A stretch of DNA of 64,000 nt, from positions 28,078 through 92,077 of IMG/VR virus record IMGVR_UViG_3300032294_002964. One strand, written 5' to 3'. This document shows positions 33,979 to 42,814 of the stretch, one piece after another. Numbering within the stretch: the first letter of the stretch is position 1; every line of letters begins with the position of its first letter. The position numbers were made by a program, and so were the translations under genes. The notes under the pieces are model-generated. The model saw only the letters and a list, made by a program, of their open reading frames with translations, did not search any database and was not told the DNA's origin. Source of the DNA: a virus.

Positions 33979-34472
33979 CTTTCTATATAATCTTTGTGTA
34001 CTATTGTTATGGAATGATCAACATTCCAGAAAATTTCAGAATCTATTGAGTGTAATGCTTTTGACCATAGATCATCATAACCAAGCGATTGATACCTATT
34101 ACGAAGATGGTGCAACTCATTCGTTGGATTGTCTTTTGGTAAAATTTTATCAACTTGTTTAACTGTTTTTATTTTAGTATCGTCAAATAATACATATAAA
34201 TCTTCTGATGATAAGTGTGAAATTATACTTTTAAATTCATTTTTAAACTCTTCGATATTAATATTGTTTAAGTCAAATCTAATAGTGTATCGATACTCAA
34301 ACATATCAGAGATGTCACTTGGGACAGCTTTCTGAATACGTTTACAGTATACACCACTTAGATCTCCTAAATTATTCATTAAATCTCTGATAAAATCAGA
34401 TAGATAATTTACATCTAATTTTGTTGGATTGCCTTTATTAGCTTTAAAAAAGTCCACAAATTTTTTAATCAT
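33975..34472 (-). CDS. Tagged-like small protein, unknown
   Basis: 165 residues. N-terminus MIKKFVDFFKANKGN fits the tag up to the Phe but lacks the Glu cut site, so tagging is uncertain. Then the recurrent helix LSDFIRDLMNNLGDLSGVY and strands. First gene of the set ending in the RNA ligase; overlaps its neighbour by four bases. Confidence 0.6.
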   Translation of the reverse strand: MIKKFVDFFKANKGNPTKLDVNYLSDFIRDLMNNLGDLSGVYCKRIQKAVPSDISDMFEYRYTIRFDLNNINIEEFKNEFKSIISHLSSEDLYVLFDDTKIKTVKQVDKILPKDNPTNELHHLRNRYQSLGYDDLWSKALHSIDSEIFWNVDHSITIVHKDYIER

Positions 34473-34566
34473 AATAGATTATATATTATTTTTTAAAAAA
34501 TCATTTATAATTTTAAATAAATAACAGTTGGTGATTTATTTTCAAATATAGATTAATATATAATTT

Positions 34567-34815
34567 ATGATAGACTATAAAAAGGAAATAATACCTGTAA
34601 TTAAATGGTTAGCAATAGACCTATTCGAGGTTGTAATTGATATTGAGTTATCAAATGGGTTATTATTTAACACAATTGAGTGGAGAAAAGATAAGAAAAA
34701 AGTCTATCTACACAAAATAGAAAATAACTTAGATTATCAATTTGACTTTGATGACTTTGATATAGAAACCAAAAAAGAAATCTACTACTTTCTAGTTAGG
34801 AATTTTCTGAACTAA
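34567..34815 (+). CDS. Small unknown protein
   Basis: 82 residues, acidic in the C-terminal half (FDFDDFDIETKKEIYY). No tag, no membrane segment. Starts at ATG just after an A/T-rich AATATATAATTT. Its last 20 bases overlap the convergent gene 34796-35302. Coding status rests on frame length and the lack of competing frames. Confidence 0.5.
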   Translation: MIDYKKEIIPVIKWLAIDLFEVVIDIELSNGLLFNTIEWRKDKKKVYLHKIENNLDYQFDFDDFDIETKKEIYYFLVRNFLN

Positions 34816-35302
34816 ATCTATTTTTATTTTTCTGTTCTAAATACTTCTTCACATCATCATAAGTAACTGCACCTGGATTAACTTTCAGTGTTTCCGCATT
34901 TCCTTCTTTTTTAACTTCAAGTTTCTTTTCCTCAGCTATCTTCATTCTTTCTTCATATTGAGTCTCCATCGTTTTTAATAGATGTCCTAAATAAAAATCA
35001 ATACCTTTATCTTTTACCATTTTTGAATCGAAATTAAAAATAAACTCTTCTGCATTATAATATAGCGCAAAAACATCCTCGTTTATATAATAGTCAATAT
35101 AAACTATTATATCACCAATTGTTCCCTGCATATTAATATTGGTTTTATATTGATTGTTATAGAAAAAGCTGAACTTATCCTTTTCATTGTACCTTCGCTG
35201 ACCATTATGTTCAACAGTGGTAACAAGTCCTAAATTTTGACGATAATATTTGGACTTTTTTAATTCATTAATTAAAGTTGGTCTTGTAACTATATTATAC
35301 AT
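34796..35302 (-). CDS. Unknown protein
   Basis: 168 residues. Beta-rich N-terminal half (GLVTTVEHNGQRRYNEKDKF, then NINMQGTIGDIIVYID), helical charged C-terminal half with many Lys and Glu (RMKIAEEKKLEVKKEG). No recognised domain. The convergent partner at 34567 overlaps its 3' end; a weak A/T hairpin followed by T residues inside that partner may serve as its terminator. Confidence 0.55.
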   Translation of the reverse strand: MYNIVTRPTLINELKKSKYYRQNLGLVTTVEHNGQRRYNEKDKFSFFYNNQYKTNINMQGTIGDIIVYIDYYINEDVFALYYNAEEFIFNFDSKMVKDKGIDFYLGHLLKTMETQYEERMKIAEEKKLEVKKEGNAETLKVNPGAVTYDDVKKYLEQKNKNRFSSENS

Positions 35303-35322
35303 AAATTATGTATTTAAGAACA

Positions 35323-35886
35323 TTATTCCCCTACCTCGATCTCTAGATTTTCCTCTTTTCCAAAGTTTTTATCATATTCAATTTTAAGATCAACTAAGAA
35401 GTTGTCATCTATTGATTCTATTTCAACATTTTTACTTAAAACTGGATAGACAGTACCATCTTCATCATACTTCTTAAATTTAACATAACAGTTCTTAATA
35501 TCTTTATAAGAGAAATTTTTTGTTTTATCTTTAACTATTGCCTCTTCTAATGGTATAGATATGTAAAGATCATATCTAGATTTATCACTGTCTTCAAAAT
35601 AAAATTTTATATTATCATTAAGTGCTGAATATTTACTAAACTCGCTATCAACTAAATTTAAACCTAAATCTTGAAAAGATATTTTAGACTTATCCTTTTC
35701 TTCTTTCTGACCTCTCTTTAAAGCATCACTCATTTTAATTAAATTATCATCAGTAGCTTCCTCTTTATTCTCTTCAAAATAAGACTCTATTTTGATCTTT
35801 AATTTATGTAGAGCTGTTTTAACATACTCTTCAGGAGTTTCATAAACATTTTCATTTATAAAATCTGTAAATTTTGATATCTTCAT
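35323..35886 (-). CDS. Tagged protein, unknown
   Basis: 187 residues. N-terminus MKISKFTDFINENVYET carries the tag (I-N-E/N), close to the T4 internal-protein form with F-I-x-E. The mature part is a charged helix followed by strands; Lys/Asp/Glu rich. No known domain. Placed 20 bases before the next minus gene. Confidence 0.7.
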   Translation of the reverse strand: MKISKFTDFINENVYETPEEYVKTALHKLKIKIESYFEENKEEATDDNLIKMSDALKRGQKEEKDKSKISFQDLGLNLVDSEFSKYSALNDNIKFYFEDSDKSRYDLYISIPLEEAIVKDKTKNFSYKDIKNCYVKFKKYDEDGTVYPVLSKNVEIESIDDNFLVDLKIEYDKNFGKEENLEIEVGE

Positions 35887-35907
35887 TTTATATGTGTGTT
35901 TTTATAA

Positions 35908-36171
35908 TCAACCTTTAGTCCTAAAGTGTTTAATTTTGTTGTAGTAAATACTTAAAAATATATCTTTAATTTCTCTAATTGGATTATTTCCAGAAAAGTA
36001 AAAATAAAGTCCAAAGAATAATCCCGCAAGGCAATACATAGCCAAATTCGCACTCCAATAAGATCCTGTTAAATCTATCAGAATCAATTGAACTGCGTCG
36101 AACCCTAGCGGGTTCAGAAACATCGCTATCATTAGAAATACTGTTGCTAGTCTTTTCTTTTTTTCCTTCAT
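35908..36171 (-). CDS. Small two-helix membrane protein
   Basis: 87 residues. Two hydrophobic segments: about 9-31 (VFLMIAMFLNPLGFDAVQL) and 40-58 (ANLAMYCLAGLFFGLYFYF), with a positively charged N-terminus (KEKKKR) and C-terminus, giving both ends inside. An overlapping frame 35984-36199 is rejected for lack of protein-like composition. Possibly a holin-like or exclusion protein, but nothing diagnostic. Confidence 0.55.
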   Translation of the reverse strand: MKEKKKRLATVFLMIAMFLNPLGFDAVQLILIDLTGSYWSANLAMYCLAGLFFGLYFYFSGNNPIREIKDIFLSIYYNKIKHFRTKG

Positions 36172-36277
36172 TACTTGATATACAACTCTCAGAGTCCATA
36201 ATTTTTTTATTTTTTCAGATATAGTCCATCCCTACGCATCCCTTCACTTGACTATTCTTGATATACTATATATTATT

Positions 36278-36757
36278 TTATAAAATAGTACTTATCTTTT
36301 TATTTCTAATCTCTTCTTTTGTAGATATATCTTTATATTTTAAATTCCAAGTTACTGCTAATGTTTTTACATTTAACCACTTAACTAGACAGAAAATGGC
36401 TATAGATCCATACTCAGTTTGATTCTCTAAAAATTCCTCTAATTCTTTATCCGAGTTAAATGAAACCATATCACAACTATAATTCTTAGCCACCAATTTA
36501 TTACCTTCAACTTGAACTAATTGAAAAAGCGGTCCTTTAACAACCATTTTAACTTTTTTTCTGAAAAAGTCAAAGTATTCACCGAACCATATATCAGGAT
36601 GAACGGTAGCCATTTCAACATTAGAATTATCACCAGATCCCATTCTCATACAATTATCATATAAAATTTTCAATGAAGATACATCTAAACTATCATTAAA
36701 ATAGAATTGAGGATCTTGTTTTTCCATTTTGGAAAATAAACTTACATCAAATGACAT
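36278..36757 (-). CDS. Unknown protein next to dCMP deaminase
   Basis: 159 residues if it starts at the ATG at 36757 (MSFDVSLFSKMEK); a start at 36778 would overlap the deaminase by 20 bases. Alpha/beta, no tag, no membrane segment. Contains HPDIWFGEYFDFF in the middle and a conserved-looking Trp near the end. No family recognised. Cotranscribed with deaminase, HNH and nusG. Confidence 0.55.
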   Translation of the reverse strand: MSFDVSLFSKMEKQDPQFYFNDSLDVSSLKILYDNCMRMGSGDNSNVEMATVHPDIWFGEYFDFFRKKVKMVVKGPLFQLVQVEGNKLVAKNYSCDMVSFNSDKELEEFLENQTEYGSIAIFCLVKWLNVKTLAVTWNLKYKDISTKEEIRNKKISTIL

Positions 36758-36758
36758 A

Positions 36759-37367
36759 TTAAATATTAATTTTTTCAACTTGAATTCCAGAGTTTATCAA
36801 AAAGTTAACTCCTTCAAGGTCTTTATAGTCTTCTATATATACAACTCTTTTAATTCCTGATTGTAGTACAGACTTAGAACAATCTTTACAAGGTGAGTGT
36901 GTCAGATACAAAGTAGCACCTTCACAAGAATGACCCCATCTTGCACATTTTAAAATAGCATTTGATTCAGCATGAATAGTGTACCAATGTGTTTCCCAAT
37001 TTTCAGTTTCACAACAATTATCATATCCAGATGGTGTTCCGTTATAACCATCAGATATAATCATTCCATTTTTAACGATTAATGCTCCAACCTTCTTTCT
37101 TTCACAGTGTGAAAGTTCAGACCATTCTTTTGCCATTTTTAAATAGGCAATATCATATTTTAATTGTTTATCACTCATACTAAGCAGTTGATTTAATTTT
37201 TTATCTCTTTCTTCTTTTTTTCTCTCAGGATTAAAAATTTTATCCATCTCACTTGCGACAGCAGTAGATGTTACAATCCAATTTGATCCAGATTGTCTTG
37301 ACTTCGTATTAATAATATTAGAAGCCTTTTTTATTTTATCAAGTAATTGTCTATCAAGTTTTCTCAT
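36759..37367 (-). CDS. cd: dCMP deaminase
   Basis: 202 residues from the ATG at 37367, which overlaps the upstream stop (ATGA). Zinc-deaminase signature: HAESNA (His132, Glu134) and SPCKDC (Cys160, Cys163), with the deoxycytidylate-type stretch YNGTPSGYDNC before it. It turns dCMP into dUMP for dTTP supply, as T4 cd does. The N-terminal ~70 residues form an extra charged helical part; the core alone is about 130 residues. Confidence 0.9.
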   Translation of the reverse strand: MRKLDRQLLDKIKKASNIINTKSRQSGSNWIVTSTAVASEMDKIFNPERKKEERDKKLNQLLSMSDKQLKYDIAYLKMAKEWSELSHCERKKVGALIVKNGMIISDGYNGTPSGYDNCCETENWETHWYTIHAESNAILKCARWGHSCEGATLYLTHSPCKDCSKSVLQSGIKRVVYIEDYKDLEGVNFLINSGIQVEKINI

Positions 37368-38119
37368 TCTACAGACCAATCTTTTGGTAAAAATTTGCAA
37401 TCATTATTCTCAATAAAATGCTTTCTCCAAGAGACCATAAATTCTTTTATATCATCTAATTTAGATACTACTATTTCACCATGTGTCTTATTAGAATGTT
37501 TAACCTCTATGTTTAATAACTTATCTAATCTAGATTTATGTAATTTTTTAATACCTAAAATAGATTTTATTTGATTCTTAATTTCAAGTTTTCTATTTTC
37601 AGGCATTACACTTTCAAAATTCATCAAAGAATTAGCAAGTTTTCTAGCCCTAATAATTTCTCTATTATCAATTGGTTCACCATTTATTGGAGCTTTATAA
37701 ATTATTGATAATTGTGTTTTGTAATCATCAGCTTTTCTTTCATACTTGTCGTGACAATGTACACAAACAGAAAGAACATCATGAAAATTGTGTGACTTTA
37801 TTTCAAGTGGGAAGTATTTCCTATAACAGTGAGGTACAACATGATGTCTTGTTAAAAATTCATTTGTACCACAGACAACACAGATATTTAACATCTCTGT
37901 TAATCCATAACTTCTTTGATGATTTCCTAATCCATTAGGTTTGAAATTAAGCTTTACAACCTTAGGATCATTACTAATGATATCACCAAGATTTCTTTTA
38001 ACATACCACATTGCTTTCTTCTCATCACATCTGAACATGAGAATTCCATCTGGAGATTGTACCTGCCAGTTACCGTATATTTTACGATCCTTTGGTATGA
38101 CTCCACCAAAGATTGCCAT
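37364..38119 (-). CDS. HNH endonuclease-like protein
   Basis: 251 residues. A zinc-bearing HNH core: ICVVCGTNEF near residue 78, LTRHHVVPHCYRKYFP with the double His, then HDVLSVCVHCHDKYE, giving the two Cys-x-x-Cys pairs of HNH nucleases. The N-terminal part (WQVQSPDGILMFRCDEKKA) looks like a small DNA- or RNA-binding element. A homing nuclease is possible, but tight coupling to dCMP deaminase and nusG suggests a resident gene. Confidence 0.8.
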   Translation of the reverse strand: MAIFGGVIPKDRKIYGNWQVQSPDGILMFRCDEKKAMWYVKRNLGDIISNDPKVVKLNFKPNGLGNHQRSYGLTEMLNICVVCGTNEFLTRHHVVPHCYRKYFPLEIKSHNFHDVLSVCVHCHDKYERKADDYKTQLSIIYKAPINGEPIDNREIIRARKLANSLMNFESVMPENRKLEIKNQIKSILGIKKLHKSRLDKLLNIEVKHSNKTHGEIVVSKLDDIKEFMVSWRKHFIENNDCKFLPKDWSVE

Positions 38120-38120
38120 A

Positions 38121-38660
38121 TTATGCTCTTTCGACTTGGAAGAAATCTAACTCAACCATAGTTGGTCTACTGAAAATAAGAACTTCTACTTTCAATTTCT
38201 TCTTAGATTCGTCAATACTTTGAACAGTACCTTTGAAAGTACTAAATGCTCCATCAATAACTTTAACTTCTTCTCCAGCTGAGAATAATGTAGTATCTGG
38301 GGTTATATTATCGTTAGTTTCTTGATCATTAAGCATTCTTTTAACTTCCCATTCTTGTAGTGGTGAAACATCTCCACTTTTGGTTCTTACAAATCCAGCA
38401 GAACCTCTGATACCTTTTAGAAAGTTATTTATCTCACCGACATGTGATGTTTGTATAAACAGATAGCCTGGATAGAGAATTCTGTCTTTAGCAATTTTTT
38501 TACCATTTTTAACACTAAAAACCTTTTCAGTAGGAATGATTGTTCTACCAAGAATGTCTGATAAACCTTCTCTGGTTAATTCCAAACCTAACTTCTCTAA
38601 AACAGATTTTTCTCTGTTATTTTGAGTACGAATAGCGTACCAATTCATTTGTTCTGCCAT
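38121..38660 (-). CDS. nusG: NusG-like transcription factor
   Basis: 179 residues, full NusG size. NGN domain residues about 5-115 with NWYAIRTQNNREKSV at the start and the RILYPGYLFIQT strand; C-terminal KOW domain about 127-179 with GEEVKVIDGAFSTFKGTVQS and the closing VELDFFQVE. NusG binds RNA polymerase, keeps it processive and links it to Rho or ribosomes. A phage copy could replace host NusG on polymerase and cause anti-termination. It lies between HNH nuclease and RNase H genes, spacing one base. Confidence 0.9.
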   Translation of the reverse strand: MAEQMNWYAIRTQNNREKSVLEKLGLELTREGLSDILGRTIIPTEKVFSVKNGKKIAKDRILYPGYLFIQTSHVGEINNFLKGIRGSAGFVRTKSGDVSPLQEWEVKRMLNDQETNDNITPDTTLFSAGEEVKVIDGAFSTFKGTVQSIDESKKKLKVEVLIFSRPTMVELDFFQVERA

Positions 38661-38661
38661 A

Positions 38662-39054
38662 TTATTTAACTTTTGTTTTATAAAATTTCAATTCTTCTTC
38701 GATAAAATCAGGATATTTATCAACTAAATAAACTAAATCATCTTCTTTATTAAGTTGTAACTTCATCATTAGTAAATTAAAATCTTTATTATCTAAAGAT
38801 GATTTATCAACTTTACCACTCTTACTCCAAAACCAATTAGGATAAGGTTTATCTAACATAAAGTAGTACCATAAATCTAAACAAGATGATTTGTCAACAT
38901 TTTTATTATTTAAAAATTGTGCTTTTGTTGGATATTTTTTAGAAAAATACCTATTGAAGATAAAAAAGAACTTCTCTTTATCTTCAATAGTTATATTTTT
39001 CCAGTCTTTTTTATTCCTAAAAAGTGCGTTTGCTACATCTATTAGTTCAGCCAT
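38662..39054 (-). CDS. Conserved small phage protein, possible replication accessory
   Basis: 130 residues, helical. Middle part KEKFFFIFNRYFSKKYPTKA, then SCLDLWYYFMLDKPYPNWFW and SKSGKVD. It sits directly after RNase H, where T4 keeps small late-transcription and helicase-loading genes, and one base before nusG. I have a faint memory of such FxFNRyxSKKYP proteins in other large phages. A clamp-loader or transcription co-factor role is possible but not shown. Confidence 0.55.
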   Translation of the reverse strand: MAELIDVANALFRNKKDWKNITIEDKEKFFFIFNRYFSKKYPTKAQFLNNKNVDKSSCLDLWYYFMLDKPYPNWFWSKSGKVDKSSLDNKDFNLLMMKLQLNKEDDLVYLVDKYPDFIEEELKFYKTKVK

Positions 39055-39055
39055 T

Positions 39056-40024
39056 TTAAATACCGTTATAAACTTGATTCATATTATTAACAATTTCATC
39101 CGGAAAGTTGTGTACTCTTAAATCTATTAACTTCATATTGCTTTGGATCTTGTTCACAATATGTTCAATATTAGTTTTAGATATCTTTTTCTTTTCACAA
39201 ATAATATCCGCAATATTTTCAAATAGATCAGGGTCTTGTAATGAAGGATCTCCAAATTCTGATAAGTATGTTTCATAAATAGATTGAGCACCTTTAGCAC
39301 CAATTCCTCTAACCTTACCAGATTTTGTACTATGGTATACAGATTGTATGTTATCACTAACATCACCTGATATTACTTTTATCAATAGTGATTGAATACT
39401 ATTAATTTCATTTAAATTATACTTATTAATAAATCTGTTCATTAAGTTAATGAATTCTTGATTATCATTTAAATCAAAAATGTCATTGTTATTTTTATTT
39501 CCAACTTTATTTAAAAATATTTGATAGTTCTTAGGTAAGAATATCTTTTCTTGATTATACATTTCATTACTCATGAAATTTATCCATTCAGCATCTAGAT
39601 CAAATCTAATTAATTGTTTTATATCATAGTCATTTGATACAATAAAATTTGATTGACCTCTTTCATTATTTTTTTGAACTAAAAATGATATCCAATCATC
39701 TCCTTCAATTCTTGGACTTTCTAAAAGTTTTACACCTTTTAAAGATGATTTAAACTCATCATATGCCTTATAAACAAATCCCCAATCAATATCTGAGTCT
39801 TTTTTACGAGTTGCTTTATAATTTGAATTTAAGTTCTTTCTCCAAGATTTCTCTTTTGAGTCAGATACAACATAGATATTACAAAAAGGATACATCTTCT
39901 TGTAGTTACTAATAGAGTTTTCTAACGATTGAGTTAGAGCACCATAAAGTAAATTATTCTTATGTAAGGTAAAAACTAATCTCGAAAGTATGTAATTTCC
40001 ATCGATTATACAGTTTAATAACAT
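39056..40024 (-). CDS. rnh: RNase H/5'-3' exonuclease (FEN type, T4 rnh-like)
   Basis: 322 residues. Metal-binding acids of the flap-nuclease family are in place: CIIDGNY at the N-terminus, RIEGDDWISFLV (near residue 106), SNDYDIKQLI and GDVSDNIQSV (near 215), followed by the helix-hairpin-helix GKVRGIGAKGAQ. T4 RNase H removes RNA primers and flaps on the lagging strand. Length matches T4 RNase H (about 305). Fits the replication set with gp32 and topoisomerase. Confidence 0.88.
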   Translation of the reverse strand: MLLNCIIDGNYILSRLVFTLHKNNLLYGALTQSLENSISNYKKMYPFCNIYVVSDSKEKSWRKNLNSNYKATRKKDSDIDWGFVYKAYDEFKSSLKGVKLLESPRIEGDDWISFLVQKNNERGQSNFIVSNDYDIKQLIRFDLDAEWINFMSNEMYNQEKIFLPKNYQIFLNKVGNKNNNDIFDLNDNQEFINLMNRFINKYNLNEINSIQSLLIKVISGDVSDNIQSVYHSTKSGKVRGIGAKGAQSIYETYLSEFGDPSLQDPDLFENIADIICEKKKISKTNIEHIVNKIQSNMKLIDLRVHNFPDEIVNNMNQVYNGI

Positions 40025-40105
40025 TAAAAATTATTATTTTTTATTTATAGTGGGTAACTTGAATTTAGTTGAAGATTGTAAAATCTCATTTTAATATATA
40101 ATGAT

Positions 40106-41668
40106 ATGTCTAAGATACGCTCATATAACAAATTTAATGAAGAGGCTGAACTTAATCTAAGAGAACTTGGTAAAACAATAGATGGAGAGTTTAGAGGTAA
40201 TATTTTAGTTCAAAAATTAAAAGACCATCAAATACTATCAACTACTAATAATAAAAGTGTAGTTGTTGATAAGATGAAAGATGATGGTGAATGGGTTGAA
40301 CCAGAAGATGCTATTGATAATATAACAGATCCAGATGGTAACTACGATATAGATAAAGCTAATTCTTACTTTAAAAGGGGAAATAGATTCATTAAAGTTT
40401 TCAAAGACGAGGATGATGAAGAGTATCAATTAAATCAATTTAAAAAGACAAAAGAATTTGGGTCAAAAGGGGCTGGTAGATTAATTAGAGAATTTGAATC
40501 AATTCAGTGTATATTTTTAGGAGTTAAACAAGCTTTTCCTGATCAAATGATAACATCAGCGAATATATTTAGATTTTTTAGAAGATATATTGAATTATTG
40601 GAGAGTAATGAATCATTAGTTAAGTTAAATATCAATGTTAAAATCACTGAAGAGTTATTAGAAGATTTTCTTCAAGATAAAAACTGGTTATCTACATTCT
40701 ATAGAATACCTAATAAATTATGGTCGAATAGATATAATTTTATAGATCGAAATGAGAAATATTTGATATACCATGTTGGTAATAAAGATGTGGACTCTAT
40801 CTATGTAGTAATAGCTAATCAATTTAAAAAACTGTCAATATCTGGTGACTTCAGGGATATCAATATAACAAAGTGGTGTCCAGCTGATGTCTATATGATA
40901 TCTGTGAAGTATAAAAATCAGATTCTAAGAGAAGTTAAATCTACGAAGAATATATCTGAGTTAAATGCTATTGTTGATAAATTTTTTGATGAGAAAAAAT
41001 TGATTCCGGTATCATTAAAGAAAATTGATAAAAGTTCCGAATTCAAGATCATTACAAACAGAGAGGCTGAGAAAGAACTACCAGAATTTGAGATGTCTAC
41101 ATTAATGGTTAATAGTAATCCTCTTAAAGGAATTGGATCTAAAATATCAACATTTTCTACCTGGAAATACAGAAATAATAAAGATGTGGATCATAAATCG
41201 AGAGTTTTAAACTTAGACTCATCTGATACTTCTAAAAAACAAGATATTGATGGTGAGGTTGAGGGTTCTTCATCCAGACACGGTAAAATATCATTTAAGG
41301 CGATGAAGAGAATAATTGATTCTTATAAAGGTAAGGTATCTTTTACACCGATTCAGTCAACAACTGAATTATCTGATTTAGATATTTCTGAATTAGAAGA
41401 AACTGCATCTGATTTAAAGACAGAAATAGATGAGATATCTCCAGATAAATTATTATTAAGCACATCATCAAATCGATCAAGTGATATATCTGGAAATGAG
41501 AAAAAATTAATTTCAAAAATACAGTCTCTTCAAATTGTATTAGCAATGTCCCAAATTTATGGTCAAGATGTAAATATTGCCAATAGTATAATTACTAAAA
41601 TTATGAGATATGCACTGTCTATACAGACAGATAAATTTGATACTCCGAGATATCTAAGAATTATTTAG
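40106..41668 (+). CDS. Tagged 520-residue phage protein, unknown
   Basis: N-terminus MSKIRSYNKFNEEAELN is a loose tag (K-F-N-E/E). The body has FGSKGAGRLIREFESIQCIF near residue 110, then ITKWCPADVYMIS near 252 and LIPVSLKKI near 300. The last two are spaced as in a group of phage proteins that I recall without a known function; Pro-Ala-Asp and Ser-Leu-Lys-Lys suggest a nuclease-like or nucleotide-binding fold, unproven. Starts just after TTTTAATATATAAT. Ends in an eight-base overlap with the convergent gene. Confidence 0.65.
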   Translation: MSKIRSYNKFNEEAELNLRELGKTIDGEFRGNILVQKLKDHQILSTTNNKSVVVDKMKDDGEWVEPEDAIDNITDPDGNYDIDKANSYFKRGNRFIKVFKDEDDEEYQLNQFKKTKEFGSKGAGRLIREFESIQCIFLGVKQAFPDQMITSANIFRFFRRYIELLESNESLVKLNINVKITEELLEDFLQDKNWLSTFYRIPNKLWSNRYNFIDRNEKYLIYHVGNKDVDSIYVVIANQFKKLSISGDFRDINITKWCPADVYMISVKYKNQILREVKSTKNISELNAIVDKFFDEKKLIPVSLKKIDKSSEFKIITNREAEKELPEFEMSTLMVNSNPLKGIGSKISTFSTWKYRNNKDVDHKSRVLNLDSSDTSKKQDIDGEVEGSSSRHGKISFKAMKRIIDSYKGKVSFTPIQSTTELSDLDISELEETASDLKTEIDEISPDKLLLSTSSNRSSDISGNEKKLISKIQSLQIVLAMSQIYGQDVNIANSIITKIMRYALSIQTDKFDTPRYLRII

Positions 41669-41924
41669 GCCAGAATTTACCTAAATTATTTGTATTATCT
41701 GTTAAATTTTCATTTAATATCTGATCTATCTTATGTTGTCTTTTAACAGCTTGTGGAATTTCATCAGACCAATCTACTAATCCATTTTCCGTTCTTTCAT
41801 AAGAAATGTAATCCTCATGATAGTATGAAAAATTGGTGTCATTCTCATAGTCAAAGTCCCAATAGTCCCACCAGTCAAAGTGACCACCATCTTCTAATAT
41901 TTGTCTTTGATTATGATTCATCAT
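41661..41924 (-). CDS. Small acidic aromatic-rich protein
   Basis: 87 residues, rich in Asp, Tyr and Trp in its N-terminal half (GGHFDWWDYWDFDYEND, then NFSYYHEDYISYE). No tag, no membrane segment. The composition might mimic DNA or bind a basic partner, which is speculation. Overlaps the upstream gene by four bases and the convergent gene by eight. Confidence 0.55.
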   Translation of the reverse strand: MMNHNQRQILEDGGHFDWWDYWDFDYENDTNFSYYHEDYISYERTENGLVDWSDEIPQAVKRQHKIDQILNENLTDNTNNLGKFWPK

Positions 41925-42454
41925 CTTAATATTTGTTGTAATTGTATATCTCGGTAGAGTGAATTAAAAGTTTCTCTGATATCATCTCTTTTAATATCAT
42001 AATACTGTTTATTAGTATAATAATCCCAAGATTTACTTTGAACCTCTTTATTCACACTAGTGTATATATCTTTGACTAAATCTATACAATTTTCTTTTTT
42101 GCAGTAATCGATTAAATTTCCAATAAAATCAAATTCTATTTTTTGAAATCCATCATAAAATTGAATTTTTGAATAATTTCTTAAATAGTTTTTAATATTA
42201 ACTTCGTTATACTCTCTTGTATCTTGACCTGGATCTGCAAATAAAGGTGATATAAAGTAAAATTTATAGTCTGTTTTTTGAAGATTTTTTACAACTTTTA
42301 AAATATCTCTACTGTTTCTTAAATCTAAGAATATATTTATTTCAGTATCACTTATAATATCAAATACTGGAAGCCAGGCGACATTATATCTAAAGGCTCT
42401 ATTCTTAGATATCTTCCACTCTCCCGACTTTGGTATGATACTATTTAAGTCCAT
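41921..42454 (-). CDS. Unknown alpha/beta protein
   Basis: 177 residues. Rossmann-like alternation near the middle (INIFLDLRNSRDILKVVKNL, then YKFYFISPLFADPG), C-terminal charged helices. No catalytic motif recognised. Overlaps the upstream gene by 14 bases and the downstream gene by four. Confidence 0.55.
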   Translation of the reverse strand: MDLNSIIPKSGEWKISKNRAFRYNVAWLPVFDIISDTEINIFLDLRNSRDILKVVKNLQKTDYKFYFISPLFADPGQDTREYNEVNIKNYLRNYSKIQFYDGFQKIEFDFIGNLIDYCKKENCIDLVKDIYTSVNKEVQSKSWDYYTNKQYYDIKRDDIRETFNSLYRDIQLQQILR

Positions 42455-42776
42455 TTTCTTTTAAAATATTAAATACGAGAACTCTGTCTTTTTCTCTAGT
42501 TCCTAGAGAGTCTTTTTTAGGTTTTCTATCTCTATAATAAGTAGATCTTTTTCTATTTGGTGAATATTTCGATCCATATCTGGACTCATATCCATTTGTA
42601 GTGTGACTTTTATAAAAATTTGAATCTTGACCACCTATTTCATCAGACCAGATATGATTAGGCAGTTTATCACCATTTGGAGTTGTATAACTCCACCAAC
42701 CTTCGGAATTAAACCTTTTAAGTCTTTTCCTGACTATGGTTTCCATTTTATATCTTCTCCACTGCCTGGTTCTCAT
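42441..42776 (-). CDS. Small basic protein, probably leaderless
   Basis: 111 residues from the ATG at 42776 (MRTRQWRRYKMETIV). An in-frame TTG at 42785 lies inside the promoter -7 box and is rejected; an inner ATG at 42746 is an alternative. Very basic and Arg/Lys/Tyr rich (SPNRKRSTYYRDRKPKK), so nucleic-acid binding is likely. The host-type promoter at 42783-42814 ends six bases before the ATG. Confidence 0.55.
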   Translation of the reverse strand: MRTRQWRRYKMETIVRKRLKRFNSEGWWSYTTPNGDKLPNHIWSDEIGGQDSNFYKSHTTNGYESRYGSKYSPNRKRSTYYRDRKPKKDSLGTREKDRVLVFNILKENGLK

Positions 42777-42782
42777 AACAGA

Positions 42783-42814
42783 CAAATATAGAAAAATTAT
42801 ATTAAATTTTCAAG
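42783..42814 (-). promoter_or_regulatory. Bacteroidota-type promoter, minus strand
   Basis: On the minus strand CTTG, 20 bases, TATATTTG. The -7 box ends six bases before the ATG at 42776. It overlaps the 3' end of the 42797-43252 gene. The -33 box has only TTG of the usual TTTG. Confidence 0.5.

Noticed and set aside
35984-36199. Alternative 71-residue frame on the minus strand
   Set aside because: It overlaps a better membrane-protein frame and has a Ser/Arg-rich composition typical of a shadow frame.
41612-41633. Hairpin CTGTCT/AGACAG as a terminator
   Set aside because: A good stem but no T run on either strand; it may be only coding sequence.
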